Part shown: piece after piece, positions 5,749-14,293 of the stretch
Numbering within the stretch: the first letter of the stretch is position 1
Layout: every line of letters begins with the position of its first letter
Virus record (IMG/VR): IMGVR_UViG_3300021181_000006
Span: 1-64,000 of that record
Source: a virus
DNA: 64,000 nt
Strand: one strand, 5' to 3'
Translations under genes and position numbers: made by a program
Notes under the pieces: model-generated
Seen by the model: only the letters and a program-made list of their open reading frames with translations
Databases searched by the model: none
Told to the model about the DNA's origin: nothing

Positions 5749-5765
5749 CTACGAGTATATCGTAG
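5749..5765. promoter_or_regulatory. Palindrome between divergent genes
   Basis: CTACGA-GTATA-TCGTAG is a 6-bp inverted repeat in the 51-base gap between divergent start codons (5738 reverse, 5790 forward). It is a candidate operator or part of a phage-specific promoter. A similar short palindrome sits in the divergent gap at 24649-24663. Confidence 0.3.
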
Positions 5766-5789
5766 ATTTACAAACAAGGAAGACTCATT

Positions 5790-6278
5790 ATGTTACGCAA
5801 CGCTACGCTTATGAAAGAACTGACTATCCGCTTCTCTGGCCCAGTCAGAATTATCAAGGATCCAAAGGCGATCACACCGTCTATCAGCGGTATCTCTTAT
5901 CTAAAGCCTCATGAGTACGAGATTGAGAATCGTTTCTTGATTAAGAAGCTCGGTTTACATCGCCAAGTCTATGGCAAAGCCATGCACCGAATCGCCATCA
6001 AGAATAATCTGCAGGCTGGAACCGGTGTTCGGATCTGGTTTTCTCAGTCGAAGACGCGTCATGGAATCGACATGATCAATGATAATGGTACGCTCCTGTT
6101 CATGTACAACAACGAGTTGTTTAAGAGCATCCGCGCCATCATCTACTTCATCACCGGTCAGTATCCCGCAAGCCTTGGAGATACGTTCCATGCCTGTGTC
6201 GATGGTAAGGGTAGGGATCTCAGCTACTACCTCACCATGATCAGTCTCTATCATTACAAGAACAAGAAAGTGGCGTAA
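5790..6278 (+). CDS. Unknown protein, 162 aa
   Basis: No family is recognised. The ribosome binding site AAGGAAG lies 10 bases before ATG 5790. The protein is basic, with β-rich segments (ELTIRFSGPVRII, GVRIWFSQSK, GTLLFMYNNELF) and a helical hydrophobic segment near residues 112-122 (IRAIIYFITG). No signal peptide. It stands alone between a divergent promoter region and a terminator, as expected for a moderately expressed accessory gene. Confidence 0.6.
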   Translation: MLRNATLMKELTIRFSGPVRIIKDPKAITPSISGISYLKPHEYEIENRFLIKKLGLHRQVYGKAMHRIAIKNNLQAGTGVRIWFSQSKTRHGIDMINDNGTLLFMYNNELFKSIRAIIYFITGQYPASLGDTFHACVDGKGRDLSYYLTMISLYHYKNKKVA

Positions 6279-6293
6279 CTTGGTATAAGTTCA

Positions 6294-6322
6294 ATGATGG
6301 TCCTTCGGGACTGTCATTTTTT
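6294..6322 (+). terminator. Rho-independent terminator
   Basis: ATGATGGTCC-TTCG-GGACTGTCAT with two G-U pairs, a stable TTCG tetraloop and a run of six T (6317-6322). It closes the gene ending at 6278. Confidence 0.85.
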
Positions 6323-6368
6323 ACTATTTATAAATACTACAATTATTAACCCAGGTTAAGGTTAATGA

Positions 6369-7118
6369 ATGATTTCTCTGTCTTATAAAGCATCTTCGAA
6401 TGCTCCGTACCATATCACACATGTCGATAAAAACGCTCATGTGCAAACTCATAGTAAACTCAGGGAATCTTTTATTTCCGGTGAGTTAAATGTTTCTACT
6501 ATGCGAATGGAAACTATTATGACTCCACTTAAAAATGGAGTTAGTGATGTCAGGGTCTATCGTACTTATGGTCAACGCAGAAATATGCCATGGCCGAAAC
6601 GTATGCCTGTAGAACCTAAACTCTTCATACAGACTCCTGGTCCTATTTGGCAAGTAAAAATCGGTTGTAATATCGATGGTTATGTACGTTATCTGAGTCG
6701 TGATCGTTCTAGCGAAAGTAAAGATACATTAGCCTTTAGTCATATCAACGATCTGCTCAACCACTTCTCTCTGCATTGGAAATCTTCTGAAACCAAGAGT
6801 GTCTATGATCAGGCAGAAATCATAGATAATGGTACATTAATGACTCTGAGAGAATTTCTCGGATTCCGTGGTAACAGATGCTCTTATGAACGTGTATTTG
6901 TACCAAAGAAGAATTTCTATGCATTACATAGCGATGTCTTCCATCATCCTGATGATGCGTCAGAGAAGGTATCAGTCAATATAGCTTATGGATATACTAA
7001 CCCTGAAATTATTACGGTAAATGATCGTTCTGGTAAGGAATGGATTGCTATCGATCCATTCCTAGAATTTGTCCATAATGTCAGCCGTCGTCCTTTATCA
7101 GAGTATGTCAAGACTTGA
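6369..7118 (+). CDS. Unknown protein, 249 aa
   Basis: No family is recognised. AAGG precedes the ATG by nine bases. The protein is rich in His, Tyr and Arg and looks globular: a basic patch (RTYGQRRNMPWPKRMPVEPK, residues 63-82), a β-rich middle, and a C-terminal half with FVPKKNFYALHSDVFHHPDD. It has no membrane segments or Walker motifs. It overlaps the next gene by 14 bases, so the pair is co-translated. Confidence 0.6.
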   Translation: MISLSYKASSNAPYHITHVDKNAHVQTHSKLRESFISGELNVSTMRMETIMTPLKNGVSDVRVYRTYGQRRNMPWPKRMPVEPKLFIQTPGPIWQVKIGCNIDGYVRYLSRDRSSESKDTLAFSHINDLLNHFSLHWKSSETKSVYDQAEIIDNGTLMTLREFLGFRGNRCSYERVFVPKKNFYALHSDVFHHPDDASEKVSVNIAYGYTNPEIITVNDRSGKEWIAIDPFLEFVHNVSRRPLSEYVKT

Positions 7119-7830
7119 AGTCCTCATCAGAGCACAGAATAAACTCCTGTGCTCTGAGTTTGAAAAATCAGAAGAATTATCGATTTTACGGTGGTTATGG
7201 ACACTATCAGATAGTGTAGATTTGAACGATAAAGTAGAAGTAAAAGTAGCATACTTTATTGAATACGATAACGAATCAACCGAAGGACTATCGTATAAAA
7301 CTCCTTTTAGAGAGTTTAAAGACTTAGTTGGTTTTATTGCTGAATACCTAAAAAATAGGAAAGTTATCCAACCTATTAAAATAGAGCAAATAACCGCAAC
7401 ACATACAGTGATAGATCCTTCATCCTCGATAACAGAAGTATATGAAGATGAAGTTTCTGATGATGAAAGAGCATTATTGGTAAAACAGCCTGTCCATGAG
7501 GCTGAATATGAACCATATATGCGGGCTATTAGCCAATTTTTTTCTGATCAAAATATTCGGTATCAACCGAGTACAGGACGAGGTTTAGGTATAGTTCATT
7601 TATCTGATAATAGGACTATTAGATTAATACGTACTGTATCTGTAGGTTACTCTTTTGGTATCACGACGCCTGCCTATTATCAACAAACGGTATTTTGCGC
7701 CATTAAATATAAAGATACTATTTATATTTATCCGACATCGGTATTTATTGGTCTTAGTAAAATGACTATATGCTCTACATTTCTTTGTACTAAGAAAGAT
7801 GCATGCATAGCTCGGGTAGCTGTAACATAA
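7105..7830 (+). CDS. Unknown protein, 241 aa
   Basis: No family is recognised. ATG 7105 overlaps the end of the upstream gene and has AGAG before it; an in-frame ATG at 7069 would force a longer overlap. The N-terminal half is helical and acidic (LCSEFEKSEELSILRWLWTL, YEDEVSDDERALL). The C-terminal half is β-rich with Tyr and Ile (TIYIYPTSVFIGLSKM). Base composition is more AT-rich than its neighbours, so recent acquisition is possible. A bidirectional terminator follows at once. Confidence 0.6.
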   Translation: MSRLEVLIRAQNKLLCSEFEKSEELSILRWLWTLSDSVDLNDKVEVKVAYFIEYDNESTEGLSYKTPFREFKDLVGFIAEYLKNRKVIQPIKIEQITATHTVIDPSSSITEVYEDEVSDDERALLVKQPVHEAEYEPYMRAISQFFSDQNIRYQPSTGRGLGIVHLSDNRTIRLIRTVSVGYSFGITTPAYYQQTVFCAIKYKDTIYIYPTSVFIGLSKMTICSTFLCTKKDACIARVAVT

Positions 7831-7832
7831 AA

Positions 7833-7864
7833 GAACCCTCCATACATTTCTGTATGGAGGGTTC
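7833..7864. terminator. Bidirectional terminator between convergent genes
   Basis: GAACCCTCCATACA-TTTC-TGTATGGAGGGTTC is a perfect 14-bp stem. Reading leftwards it is followed by TTTT, so it best terminates the reverse lysis/fibre operon. Rightwards the T-run is poorer but the stem is strong. Confidence 0.85.
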
Positions 7865-7885
7865 GCTTATCTATTTTCTTAGATA

Positions 7886-8257
7886 TTACTTCAAAGGACC
7901 AGCAGTAGGTGCCGAAGTTGCAGTAGGTGCGGCGGGAGCATCTGATTCAACCACATCACCATACTTGGCTTCAGTGGCCTTCACCCATGACTTACCGATG
8001 ATGGCAGTAATGTGAGTTAACCCATTAATAATCATATATACGATAGCTGCATCAAAGATGAGGTTCTGATGTAACTCACTGAGGACACCCTTGGTGAGCC
8101 ACAGAAGTCCAACTGCAATAGCGACGAGGACATAGACGTTGATATTGCTCAGCTGAGCGTTCTCAACATCAGTTACTGCGCTTTTGACAGCAGACGAGTC
8201 TTCGACTTTGGTGAAGAGATTTTTAACTGCGGTACCGATATCTGATAAGAATGACAT
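7886..8257 (-). CDS. Holin-like membrane protein, 123 aa
   Basis: Two predicted membrane helices (about residues 41-56, VYVLVAIAVGLLWLTKG, and 66-88, NLIFDAAIVYMIINGLTHITAIIG) follow a soluble amphipathic N-terminus (MSFLSDIGTAVKNLFTKVED). The C-terminal tail is Ala/Pro/Thr-rich. Size and topology fit a holin or another small phage membrane protein. The adjacent upstream gene for a lipoprotein supports a lysis role, but no endolysin gene is seen beside it. Function is inferred. Confidence 0.55.
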   Translation of the reverse strand: MSFLSDIGTAVKNLFTKVEDSSAVKSAVTDVENAQLSNINVYVLVAIAVGLLWLTKGVLSELHQNLIFDAAIVYMIINGLTHITAIIGKSWVKATEAKYGDVVESDAPAAPTATSAPTAGPLK

Positions 8258-8283
8258 AGTTTTTCCTTAAATAGGGAAGTATA

Positions 8284-8754
8284 TTACTTCCAGTTGTTAG
8301 TGATGCGTTGTAAGAGATAAACCGATAGCATAGCCAGGACTTCTTCCACTATAAGGGAAGAGATATCCAGCGGTGAGCCCTGTTTGGCTGAAGACGGATG
8401 GGAGGTAACCTTCTGGTGGGTAGAAACTGATACCGACACCGGCTGCCCATTGAGAGGCATAGATTCCTGGCGCAAGAGTGCCATAAGCGACTCGACATGG
8501 GGAATATACAACCCCTGATTGCCAGTGATGAGGATCGGCTTTGGTGTAGGCGGTCCATACACCCCAGTCGTTGGTGGTTTCACCGAGGTAGTGATCGTTG
8601 ACTGTGGAAACTTCGAGTGTTGAGCCCGATAGTGTGTCCGGTGTGGCGTACAGCCGCTCAGAATCAAGACTGCCAAACCACAGAGTATCACCAGATTTCT
8701 TGTCTTTAATAGTAATGGTAGCATCGGTATTTTGACCTTTTTTCCAAGTAGCAT
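8284..8754 (-). CDS. Lipoprotein, o-spanin-like, nested in another frame, 156 aa
   Basis: A signal peptide (TRNLVILCGLAVLILSGC) ends in a canonical lipobox LSGC, so the mature protein would be acylated and anchored in the outer membrane. The mature part is rich in Pro, Ser and Thr (KPPTTGVYGPPTPKP), as in Rz1-type outer-membrane spanins. An in-frame ATG at 8724 is an alternative start with AAAAAAGG upstream. The gene overlaps a second long frame (8297-8848) almost completely, the layout expected of nested spanin genes. It is longer than classical Rz1 proteins, so the assignment is tentative. Confidence 0.6.
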   Translation of the reverse strand: MLLGKKVKIPMLPLLLKTRNLVILCGLAVLILSGCTPHRTHYRAQHSKFPQSTITTSVKPPTTGVYGPPTPKPILITGNQGLYIPHVESLMALLRQESMPLNGQPVSVSVSTHQKVTSHPSSAKQGSPLDISSLIVEEVLAMLSVYLLQRITNNWK

Positions 8755-8848
8755 GAAAAGCTGGTTTCGCTTTTACTTCATTCTGCCCATTAATAGACGT
8801 AGCAGGTTGGTTAAACCAAATAGTATGCCGATAATGCCTGCCAAGCAT
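8297..8848 (-). CDS. Overlapping secreted-type protein, possible i-spanin partner, 183 aa
   Basis: From about residue 25 the sequence looks like a real folded domain: VKAKPAFHATWKKGQ, then Trp/Tyr/Gly-rich β segments ending in GVGISFYPPEGYLP and GYAIGLSL. The first 24 residues look like out-of-frame noise. A 32-residue membrane-helix frame (8773-8871) overlaps them and would join this domain by a -1 shift near 8778, giving a membrane anchor plus periplasmic domain. Whether this is programmed frameshifting, a sequencing error or a decayed gene cannot be told here. Most of the DNA also encodes the lipoprotein in another frame. Confidence 0.5.
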   Translation of the reverse strand: MLGRHYRHTIWFNQPATSINGQNEVKAKPAFHATWKKGQNTDATITIKDKKSGDTLWFGSLDSERLYATPDTLSGSTLEVSTVNDHYLGETTNDWGVWTAYTKADPHHWQSGVVYSPCRVAYGTLAPGIYASQWAAGVGISFYPPEGYLPSVFSQTGLTAGYLFPYSGRSPGYAIGLSLTTHH

Positions 8849-8871
8849 ATAATAGGAATGACATTACTCAT
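8773..8871 (-). CDS. Small membrane-helix ORF, 32 aa
   Basis: ATG 8871 opens MSNVIPIICLAGIIGILFG..., a single strong transmembrane helix with a basic end (RLLMGRMK), then TAA. It is either a stand-alone small membrane protein or the true N-terminus of the 8297-8848 gene, reached by a -1 frame change. Position and topology fit an inner-membrane spanin anchor. Confidence 0.45.
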   Translation of the reverse strand: MSNVIPIICLAGIIGILFGLTNLLRLLMGRMK

Positions 8872-8911
8872 GACGAAATACTATCAAGCCTCCGTAAGTT
8901 GCAACAACTTA

Positions 8912-10537
8912 CTAGAGTGATAGCCATCCCAATGACATACTATACAATTTTAGTCGCATAGCCTGTGAATTCACACTGAGCGTAGCTCCACTCACTCCAT
9001 CAATATTAAGCGTACTGGCTATAGTAACATTATTCGTTCCAGCACTGGCAGTAATGTCTTTGATGATAATTTCATCATTAAGAGTCGGGCTTACAGGTAA
9101 TGTAATAGTAAATATTCCACCACTAGAATCAGTCGTTATAATTTGTTTATGAACGGCTGGGCTCGGCAGTGGAGTAGTGCCGGTAGTTGCAGTGGTACGA
9201 TAAAATAAATGGTTATAAGTAATACTGACAATAAACGTATGCGTATCTAATTGATACCCAATAGAATATTCAGCAGGATTTGTAGAGTAATATCCAGCGC
9301 TTACCGCAGAGAAATCATACCAAAACTGAGTCGTAGGCGGTGCGCTGGTATTAATAGGCGATAATCCAGTGGTAGTAATAGCTCCAGAAATGGTTGCCTG
9401 CCCATTTTGAGCATACCCATTAGCTCCAATAGTCGCTTGAGTCTCAGTTGCTACAGCAGGAGTTACTGTTGCTACGTTGGAAGCAATACCAGTGATTCTG
9501 AAGAGTCCTAAGTTTAATGATGTTCCAGAAGTAATGAGGATGGCATCGCCAATAGCTCTACCGAGTAGCGAGTCAGAAGTAATGGACGATGCACCGTTGT
9601 TAAAGATCCAGCCAGATCCAGGTGAAGCAGTTAATGTTACCTGGGTAGATGGCTGACTGACCACTGCTAATGGTATATCAGTGGCTAAAGTAGCCGCTAT
9701 CCAGCATTGATTACTATATAATAATGGCTCTAAATAATACTGAGGTAATACCACAGCGTTATTAACGGTAGTATGAGGAATAGCTCCCAAAGCACTCGTG
9801 GTAATAAAAACATTACTACCACTTGGACTAGCAGCACCAGAAATAGCAGCGGCTTGCGTCGCATTCACTCGTCCATCTAAGACTGATTGTGTGACATAAG
9901 CATTTCCACTACCGGGAGATACCGCTGCATCAAGCGCAGCTTTTTCATTCGCTGTAGGTAACGACGTAATAGGATCTGATCCAGTCGTCTCATGGGTTGC
10001 GTGATGTGGTGTGGTTGGCGACGCCGAAAGGATAAACTTCGAAGTACCTGCATCATATTTAATAACAAACTGGTCAGTAATGCCAGCTGAGTTCACCACA
10101 ACACCGTTAATAGATCCGGCATTTTGCGGATCAGCCAATGTACCACTCAGTCCACCAACATTCAGGACATCAGATCCTGATAATTGGTGAGTGGCAACGT
10201 GAGCTGCAGGTGTACCGCCTGAGGTACCAGTCGCATCAGTAGTAATAACAAAATTCGTACCGTTATACTTTAATATAGCATTAGAAACTAAAGATCCTGT
10301 AATAGCATGAGCTAAAATATGATCTGCATTCTGCGCTGTAGTTAAAATACCAGTTAACCCGGTGAGATCTAATTGATCTGCACCACCATTTTGATGGCGA
10401 GCATGGTGATCTAACAGTAATGCCGTATCAGTGGTATGAGCCGCTTCCAACTGTGTAATAGCATCCTGTACATTATCTGCAGTGATAATGCCAGCATCAG
10501 TGATGAAACGGATGACTTGCGCGAGAGGATTAGACAT
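8912..10537 (-). CDS. Tail fibre protein, 541 aa
   Basis: Structural fibre component. The N-terminal third carries the common fibre motif HHARHQNGGADQLDLTGLTG, repeated in diverged form as HVATHQLSGSDVLNVGGLSG and HHATHETTGSDPI, typical of trimeric tail-fibre shafts. The rest is Ser/Thr/Gly/Ala-rich β sequence ending in a receptor-proximal domain with TNNVTIASTLNIDGVSGATL. No signal peptide. It is the last gene of the fibre cluster before the lysis-like genes and starts two bases after the upstream stop. Receptor specificity cannot be read. Confidence 0.8.
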   Translation of the reverse strand: MSNPLAQVIRFITDAGIITADNVQDAITQLEAAHTTDTALLLDHHARHQNGGADQLDLTGLTGILTTAQNADHILAHAITGSLVSNAILKYNGTNFVITTDATGTSGGTPAAHVATHQLSGSDVLNVGGLSGTLADPQNAGSINGVVVNSAGITDQFVIKYDAGTSKFILSASPTTPHHATHETTGSDPITSLPTANEKAALDAAVSPGSGNAYVTQSVLDGRVNATQAAAISGAASPSGSNVFITTSALGAIPHTTVNNAVVLPQYYLEPLLYSNQCWIAATLATDIPLAVVSQPSTQVTLTASPGSGWIFNNGASSITSDSLLGRAIGDAILITSGTSLNLGLFRITGIASNVATVTPAVATETQATIGANGYAQNGQATISGAITTTGLSPINTSAPPTTQFWYDFSAVSAGYYSTNPAEYSIGYQLDTHTFIVSITYNHLFYRTTATTGTTPLPSPAVHKQIITTDSSGGIFTITLPVSPTLNDEIIIKDITASAGTNNVTIASTLNIDGVSGATLSVNSQAMRLKLYSMSLGWLSL

Positions 10538-10539
10538 AA

Positions 10540-13236
10540 TTAGTACCTAAATACCGTAATACGGTATACTTGTGCATCACGGGTAGAATTTGCAATAACG
10601 TTTACTGATGCGCATTTAAAACCATTGACGGTATATACCGAAGCATCTCCAGTAATAGTCGCTACGGTAGTCGCTATATTGTCATCCGATGCCTGCATGG
10701 CGACTGTGTAGTTTACATCTGGTTGTGCAGAAGCGAAGGTAACTTGGTATTGTCCGGTACCTACATAGGTGACACCAGAAATAATACCAGATGTGGATAA
10801 TCCAACAATCGCACCAGAGGATGGATTAAATGCAGCAGTACCAATCACTCCAGGTAATACCCATGCTCCACCAGCTCCAAGAACCTTACCAAGTGCCGCA
10901 TCTCCCAGAGATGGAGCGGGTACTGCACCTGGAGTCAGTCCACCAAAGCTATTAAAGCCTTCAGTGAAAAGCTGGAGTTTCTCGCCACTCGTCAGAGCCC
11001 TACTATAGAACTGCATCTCAGCAAGATCACCAACATAATTCTGTGCAGAGAAATCAGTGCCATAGGATAATGTATAATTATTAATAGCGAAATCAGTAAT
11101 AGATACGGTGTTACTCACTGATCCATCTATCTCAATAGTCAGATTCGTTGGCGTTTTTTCACAAATGACAAAGTGCCAAAGACCATCATTCACTGTACTA
11201 GTTGATTGGAATGAGCCTACTCCTGAACCAGTAGCCCATCCACCAATAAAGGCATTAAATCCTATAGCGCCTGCAGTCGCAGCACTGATGAATACATACA
11301 CCTGACTGGGTGTAGTAGTGCCAAAATTCTGACCAGAAGCCATGATACACTGAATGCTTGATGATGTGGTCTTCATCCAGAAAGCTACAGTCCAACTACC
11401 ACCAGTCCCAACTGCAGGAACAGCATTTCCAGTTGATATCAATGTGCTACTACCACTGAAACCAAGAGCATTATTAAATGGACCTGGTACAGATGACAAC
11501 GACGTACCAGTGAACGTACCACCAGTCCCATAATCATTTGGATTAGTAGTGCTATCATTGCCAGGAATAAATACTGCGCAATCGGTGAAAAGAACAGTCT
11601 CTCCATCACCAATGAAATCTGGAATATCAGTACCAACCAATGTGACTGCGCCTGTACGAGTATTTACGCTAGAAGCACTGGTGACCCACGTGCTACCTGC
11701 ACCTAATACTTTATGGTTACCTGCATCGCCAAGGGCTGGAGCAGGAACGGTTCCAACGGCAGGAACGGTTGTACCAGCTACGAGATTAAATTGGTTCAGC
11801 TTTATTTGTACGGCTGTTACAGGAGCTGGATCAACATCAGTAAATCTCAAGCGCCAATATCTATATGCAGTGCTTGCTGCACTGAGATCGTAGACATTTC
11901 CTGGAGTATTATTAACGGAGGTAGTTCCTGCAATATTTTGCGAGGTCTGAGTATCAACTGTATTCCATGTAGCATCATCGTTAGAACCTTCCAAGATCCA
12001 GCCATACAGGTTATTGGCGGTTCCAGCGAAGCTTAATCCAACGATATAACTTACTAATGATAAGGCAGTTCCAAGGTCATAGGCCACGGCAATCATATTA
12101 CTGGTGCTTAAGCCACCATTTGCAGCCTGAAGACCAATAATGCCAATGTTACTACCTGGAGTAAACACTCCAGCATTATTTAACATAGCCGATAAAGAGC
12201 CATAACCACTAAAGCCAGTACTATAAGATACAGCTACTACATTTGGAGTTGGTCTGGTATTCGTACTCGTATTAATATCAAAACTGCCAACCGTGGAGAA
12301 TACTTCAGTTGGCCAATTGGTATTAGGTAATGGATTAAACGATGTATCGCCAATAAATACAGGAAGGTCTGTTCCTATGAGAGTTACAGCCCCTGCTCGT
12401 GTATTGACAGTAGAAACACCGGATCCACCTCCAGGAGCATCAATGGTAATATTCGATCCAGAAGGTGTAATAGTCACACCTGATCCAGCTACTAATGTTA
12501 ATCCACCAGTCAGCGAATTCAGCGAAGAGACGCCTCCACCGCCACCACCAGTACCGAAAGGTCCAACGGTAGAGCCATTAATACGAGCAAAAAAACCTGC
12601 GGTAGTTGTCCATACATCACCATTTGCTGGTGATGTTGGCGCCGTACCATGTGGTACATTGAGTCCAGCATCATTCGTGGCAGAGGCTAAAGTAACTAAT
12701 GGCGTACCAAGAGTAAGATTATTAGTGCCTGCAGCGCCAGGAGTATAGGTCATAGCAATAATACTATGTACTACATCATTAAAAGTATAATTAGTACTTG
12801 ATGCAACCATCGTATACAGACTGGTATTATTCACCTGCATGGTGATGAGAGATGTATGGCCAGCATCGCCATCGAGTAATAGACCAGCGTTAAAAGAAGC
12901 GCCAACGAGGTTCAGAGATAACGTATGACCATCGAAGGTAAAATGGCTAGTTCCACCAACTGTATTGGTACCAATACCTACGGCGATCTGTGTAGCAGCA
13001 ATACTACCGGCTATTCCGCTACTTCCTGCAGCAGTAATAGTGATATTATTACCTGATGGTGTGAGAGTAATATTAGTACCAGCTACGAAAACAACATCTC
13101 CAACCAATGTATTGACTGAACTCACAACCGATCCAGCATCAGCATATGAATCAATCAAATCGCCAAAGTTCGTCTGAGTTGGTCTAGCGCCAGTGACGAA
13201 TACGGCTTTATTAAATGATTTTGAGCGAGCTGTCAT
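10540..13236 (-). CDS. Large tail fibre with discoidin-like and LamG-like domains, 898 aa
   Basis: Repeats of the type VNTRAGAVTLIGTD(L)P occur three or four times and form a β shaft. Between them are two probable carbohydrate-binding modules. The first is an F5/8-type C (discoidin)-like stretch around residues 310-470 (WILEGSNDDATWNTVDTQTS...YRYWRLRFTD). The second is a LamG/concanavalin-like domain around 600-770 (GSWTVAFWMKTTSS...DGLWHFVICEKTPTN...YVGDLAEMQFYSRAL). The C-terminus is a compact β domain. Such fibres bind host surface glycans. It is co-transcribed with the neighbouring fibre genes. Confidence 0.8.
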   Translation of the reverse strand: MTARSKSFNKAVFVTGARPTQTNFGDLIDSYADAGSVVSSVNTLVGDVVFVAGTNITLTPSGNNITITAAGSSGIAGSIAATQIAVGIGTNTVGGTSHFTFDGHTLSLNLVGASFNAGLLLDGDAGHTSLITMQVNNTSLYTMVASSTNYTFNDVVHSIIAMTYTPGAAGTNNLTLGTPLVTLASATNDAGLNVPHGTAPTSPANGDVWTTTAGFFARINGSTVGPFGTGGGGGGVSSLNSLTGGLTLVAGSGVTITPSGSNITIDAPGGGSGVSTVNTRAGAVTLIGTDLPVFIGDTSFNPLPNTNWPTEVFSTVGSFDINTSTNTRPTPNVVAVSYSTGFSGYGSLSAMLNNAGVFTPGSNIGIIGLQAANGGLSTSNMIAVAYDLGTALSLVSYIVGLSFAGTANNLYGWILEGSNDDATWNTVDTQTSQNIAGTTSVNNTPGNVYDLSAASTAYRYWRLRFTDVDPAPVTAVQIKLNQFNLVAGTTVPAVGTVPAPALGDAGNHKVLGAGSTWVTSASSVNTRTGAVTLVGTDIPDFIGDGETVLFTDCAVFIPGNDSTTNPNDYGTGGTFTGTSLSSVPGPFNNALGFSGSSTLISTGNAVPAVGTGGSWTVAFWMKTTSSSIQCIMASGQNFGTTTPSQVYVFISAATAGAIGFNAFIGGWATGSGVGSFQSTSTVNDGLWHFVICEKTPTNLTIEIDGSVSNTVSITDFAINNYTLSYGTDFSAQNYVGDLAEMQFYSRALTSGEKLQLFTEGFNSFGGLTPGAVPAPSLGDAALGKVLGAGGAWVLPGVIGTAAFNPSSGAIVGLSTSGIISGVTYVGTGQYQVTFASAQPDVNYTVAMQASDDNIATTVATITGDASVYTVNGFKCASVNVIANSTRDAQVYRITVFRY

Positions 13237-13251
13237 AGGGTACCTAGAGTG

Positions 13252-13554
13252 TTATTGAACCGTAAAAACTGGAGAAGGTGATGTAATAAAATCAAATCCT
13301 ATACCGTCACCAGGTGGCACAAACGAGCAGATGAGTGCGATTTTTCTATATCGGCTAGGACCAGTATACGGCTTGGTGAGTACCGTGCCAGTTGGCAAGG
13401 ATATTTTATTCACCCAATCTGGGAGCCAACGATAGGATTCGATAGCTTGCTGTCCGGTTTTATTACTACGATTCGGATTCTGGATACACCCAGCATCGAT
13501 AAAGCAATCAAACTCAGCTCCAGTGATATCTACAGTAGATGGAGGTACAGACAT
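13252..13554 (-). CDS. Unknown small protein of the fibre cluster, 100 aa
   Basis: No family is recognised. A compact, mixed α/β-looking sequence with two Cys (FDCFIDAGC) and a Pro/Gly-rich C-terminal half. No signal or membrane segment. It lies between the large fibre gene and a glycosyltransferase with short gaps, so it is part of the same operon. It may be a fibre attachment or assembly factor. Confidence 0.6.
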   Translation of the reverse strand: MSVPPSTVDITGAEFDCFIDAGCIQNPNRSNKTGQQAIESYRWLPDWVNKISLPTGTVLTKPYTGPSRYRKIALICSFVPPGDGIGFDFITSPSPVFTVQ

Positions 13555-13570
13555 ACCTCAGTATAGAATA

Positions 13571-14293
13571 TTACGGTAGGTTTGCCATGACTTGCGGTGG
13601 AATGGGTATACCACGACGAATACATGCGTTCTTACGTGCTAAATTAGCATACTTCAGATGTAAATCTGGATAATCATTCATAATCGATGAATAATTATCA
13701 TTCCAGTTGTATTGGTAGAGAATCTTCTTGAGATGGAATATTCTCCCAACTTCACTCATTTTTAGGTAGAGATCATAGTTGGCGCAGTAACGGAATGTCA
13801 GACTCAATCCATTAACAGCTGTATATAAAGTACGCTTATATACAGCTAGGTGCTGAATACAGTTATTAACGAGCATATTCTCTTTTGAATACGGTATACT
13901 TCCAGCTGGACTGATCATATTCGGTTTACCATCAACAAACCATTGTTGATCGGTATAAACGAGATCATAGTCATTAAAAACTGCTATCACATCATTAAAT
14001 GCGGTTGGATTGAGGATATCATCACTATCTAAAAAACAAATATACTCTGATGTCCCTTTACTCACGCCAAGTTTCTTAGCATAGGTTACCGAACCATTGT
14101 GAGTAGTTTTCTTCACCACAGTAATGCGTGCATCATGTCTTGCAGCATTCTGAGCAACTGCCAGAGTATGATCAGTAGAACAATCATCTACGATGATCAG
14201 TTTCCATTGGCGATAAGACTGTCCTAAAACAGAGTTAATCGCTCTCTGAAGCATCTCAGGACGATTATAGACAGCAATAATGCAATCAATCAT
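13571..14293 (-). CDS. Family 2 glycosyltransferase, 240 aa
   Basis: A GT-A fold glycosyltransferase of family GT2. The N-terminus has the nucleotide-binding strand IDCIIAVYNRPEMLQRAINS and VDDCSTDHT; the metal-binding DxD appears as CFLDSDD near residue 96. The acceptor-side half has YTDQQW and NYDLYLKM. The length is normal for a minimal enzyme. The start overlaps the spike gene by four bases (ATGA). Its place inside the fibre cluster suggests it decorates a fibre or another virion protein, or alters host glycans. Donor and acceptor are unknown. Confidence 0.88.
   Translation of the reverse strand: MIDCIIAVYNRPEMLQRAINSVLGQSYRQWKLIIVDDCSTDHTLAVAQNAARHDARITVVKKTTHNGSVTYAKKLGVSKGTSEYICFLDSDDILNPTAFNDVIAVFNDYDLVYTDQQWFVDGKPNMISPAGSIPYSKENMLVNNCIQHLAVYKRTLYTAVNGLSLTFRYCANYDLYLKMSEVGRIFHLKKILYQYNWNDNYSSIMNDYPDLHLKYANLARKNACIRRGIPIPPQVMANLP

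Noticed and set aside
10551-10567. Palindrome ATACCGT-AAT-ACGGTAT
   Set aside because: It lies inside the C-terminal codons of a fibre gene and needs no regulatory explanation.
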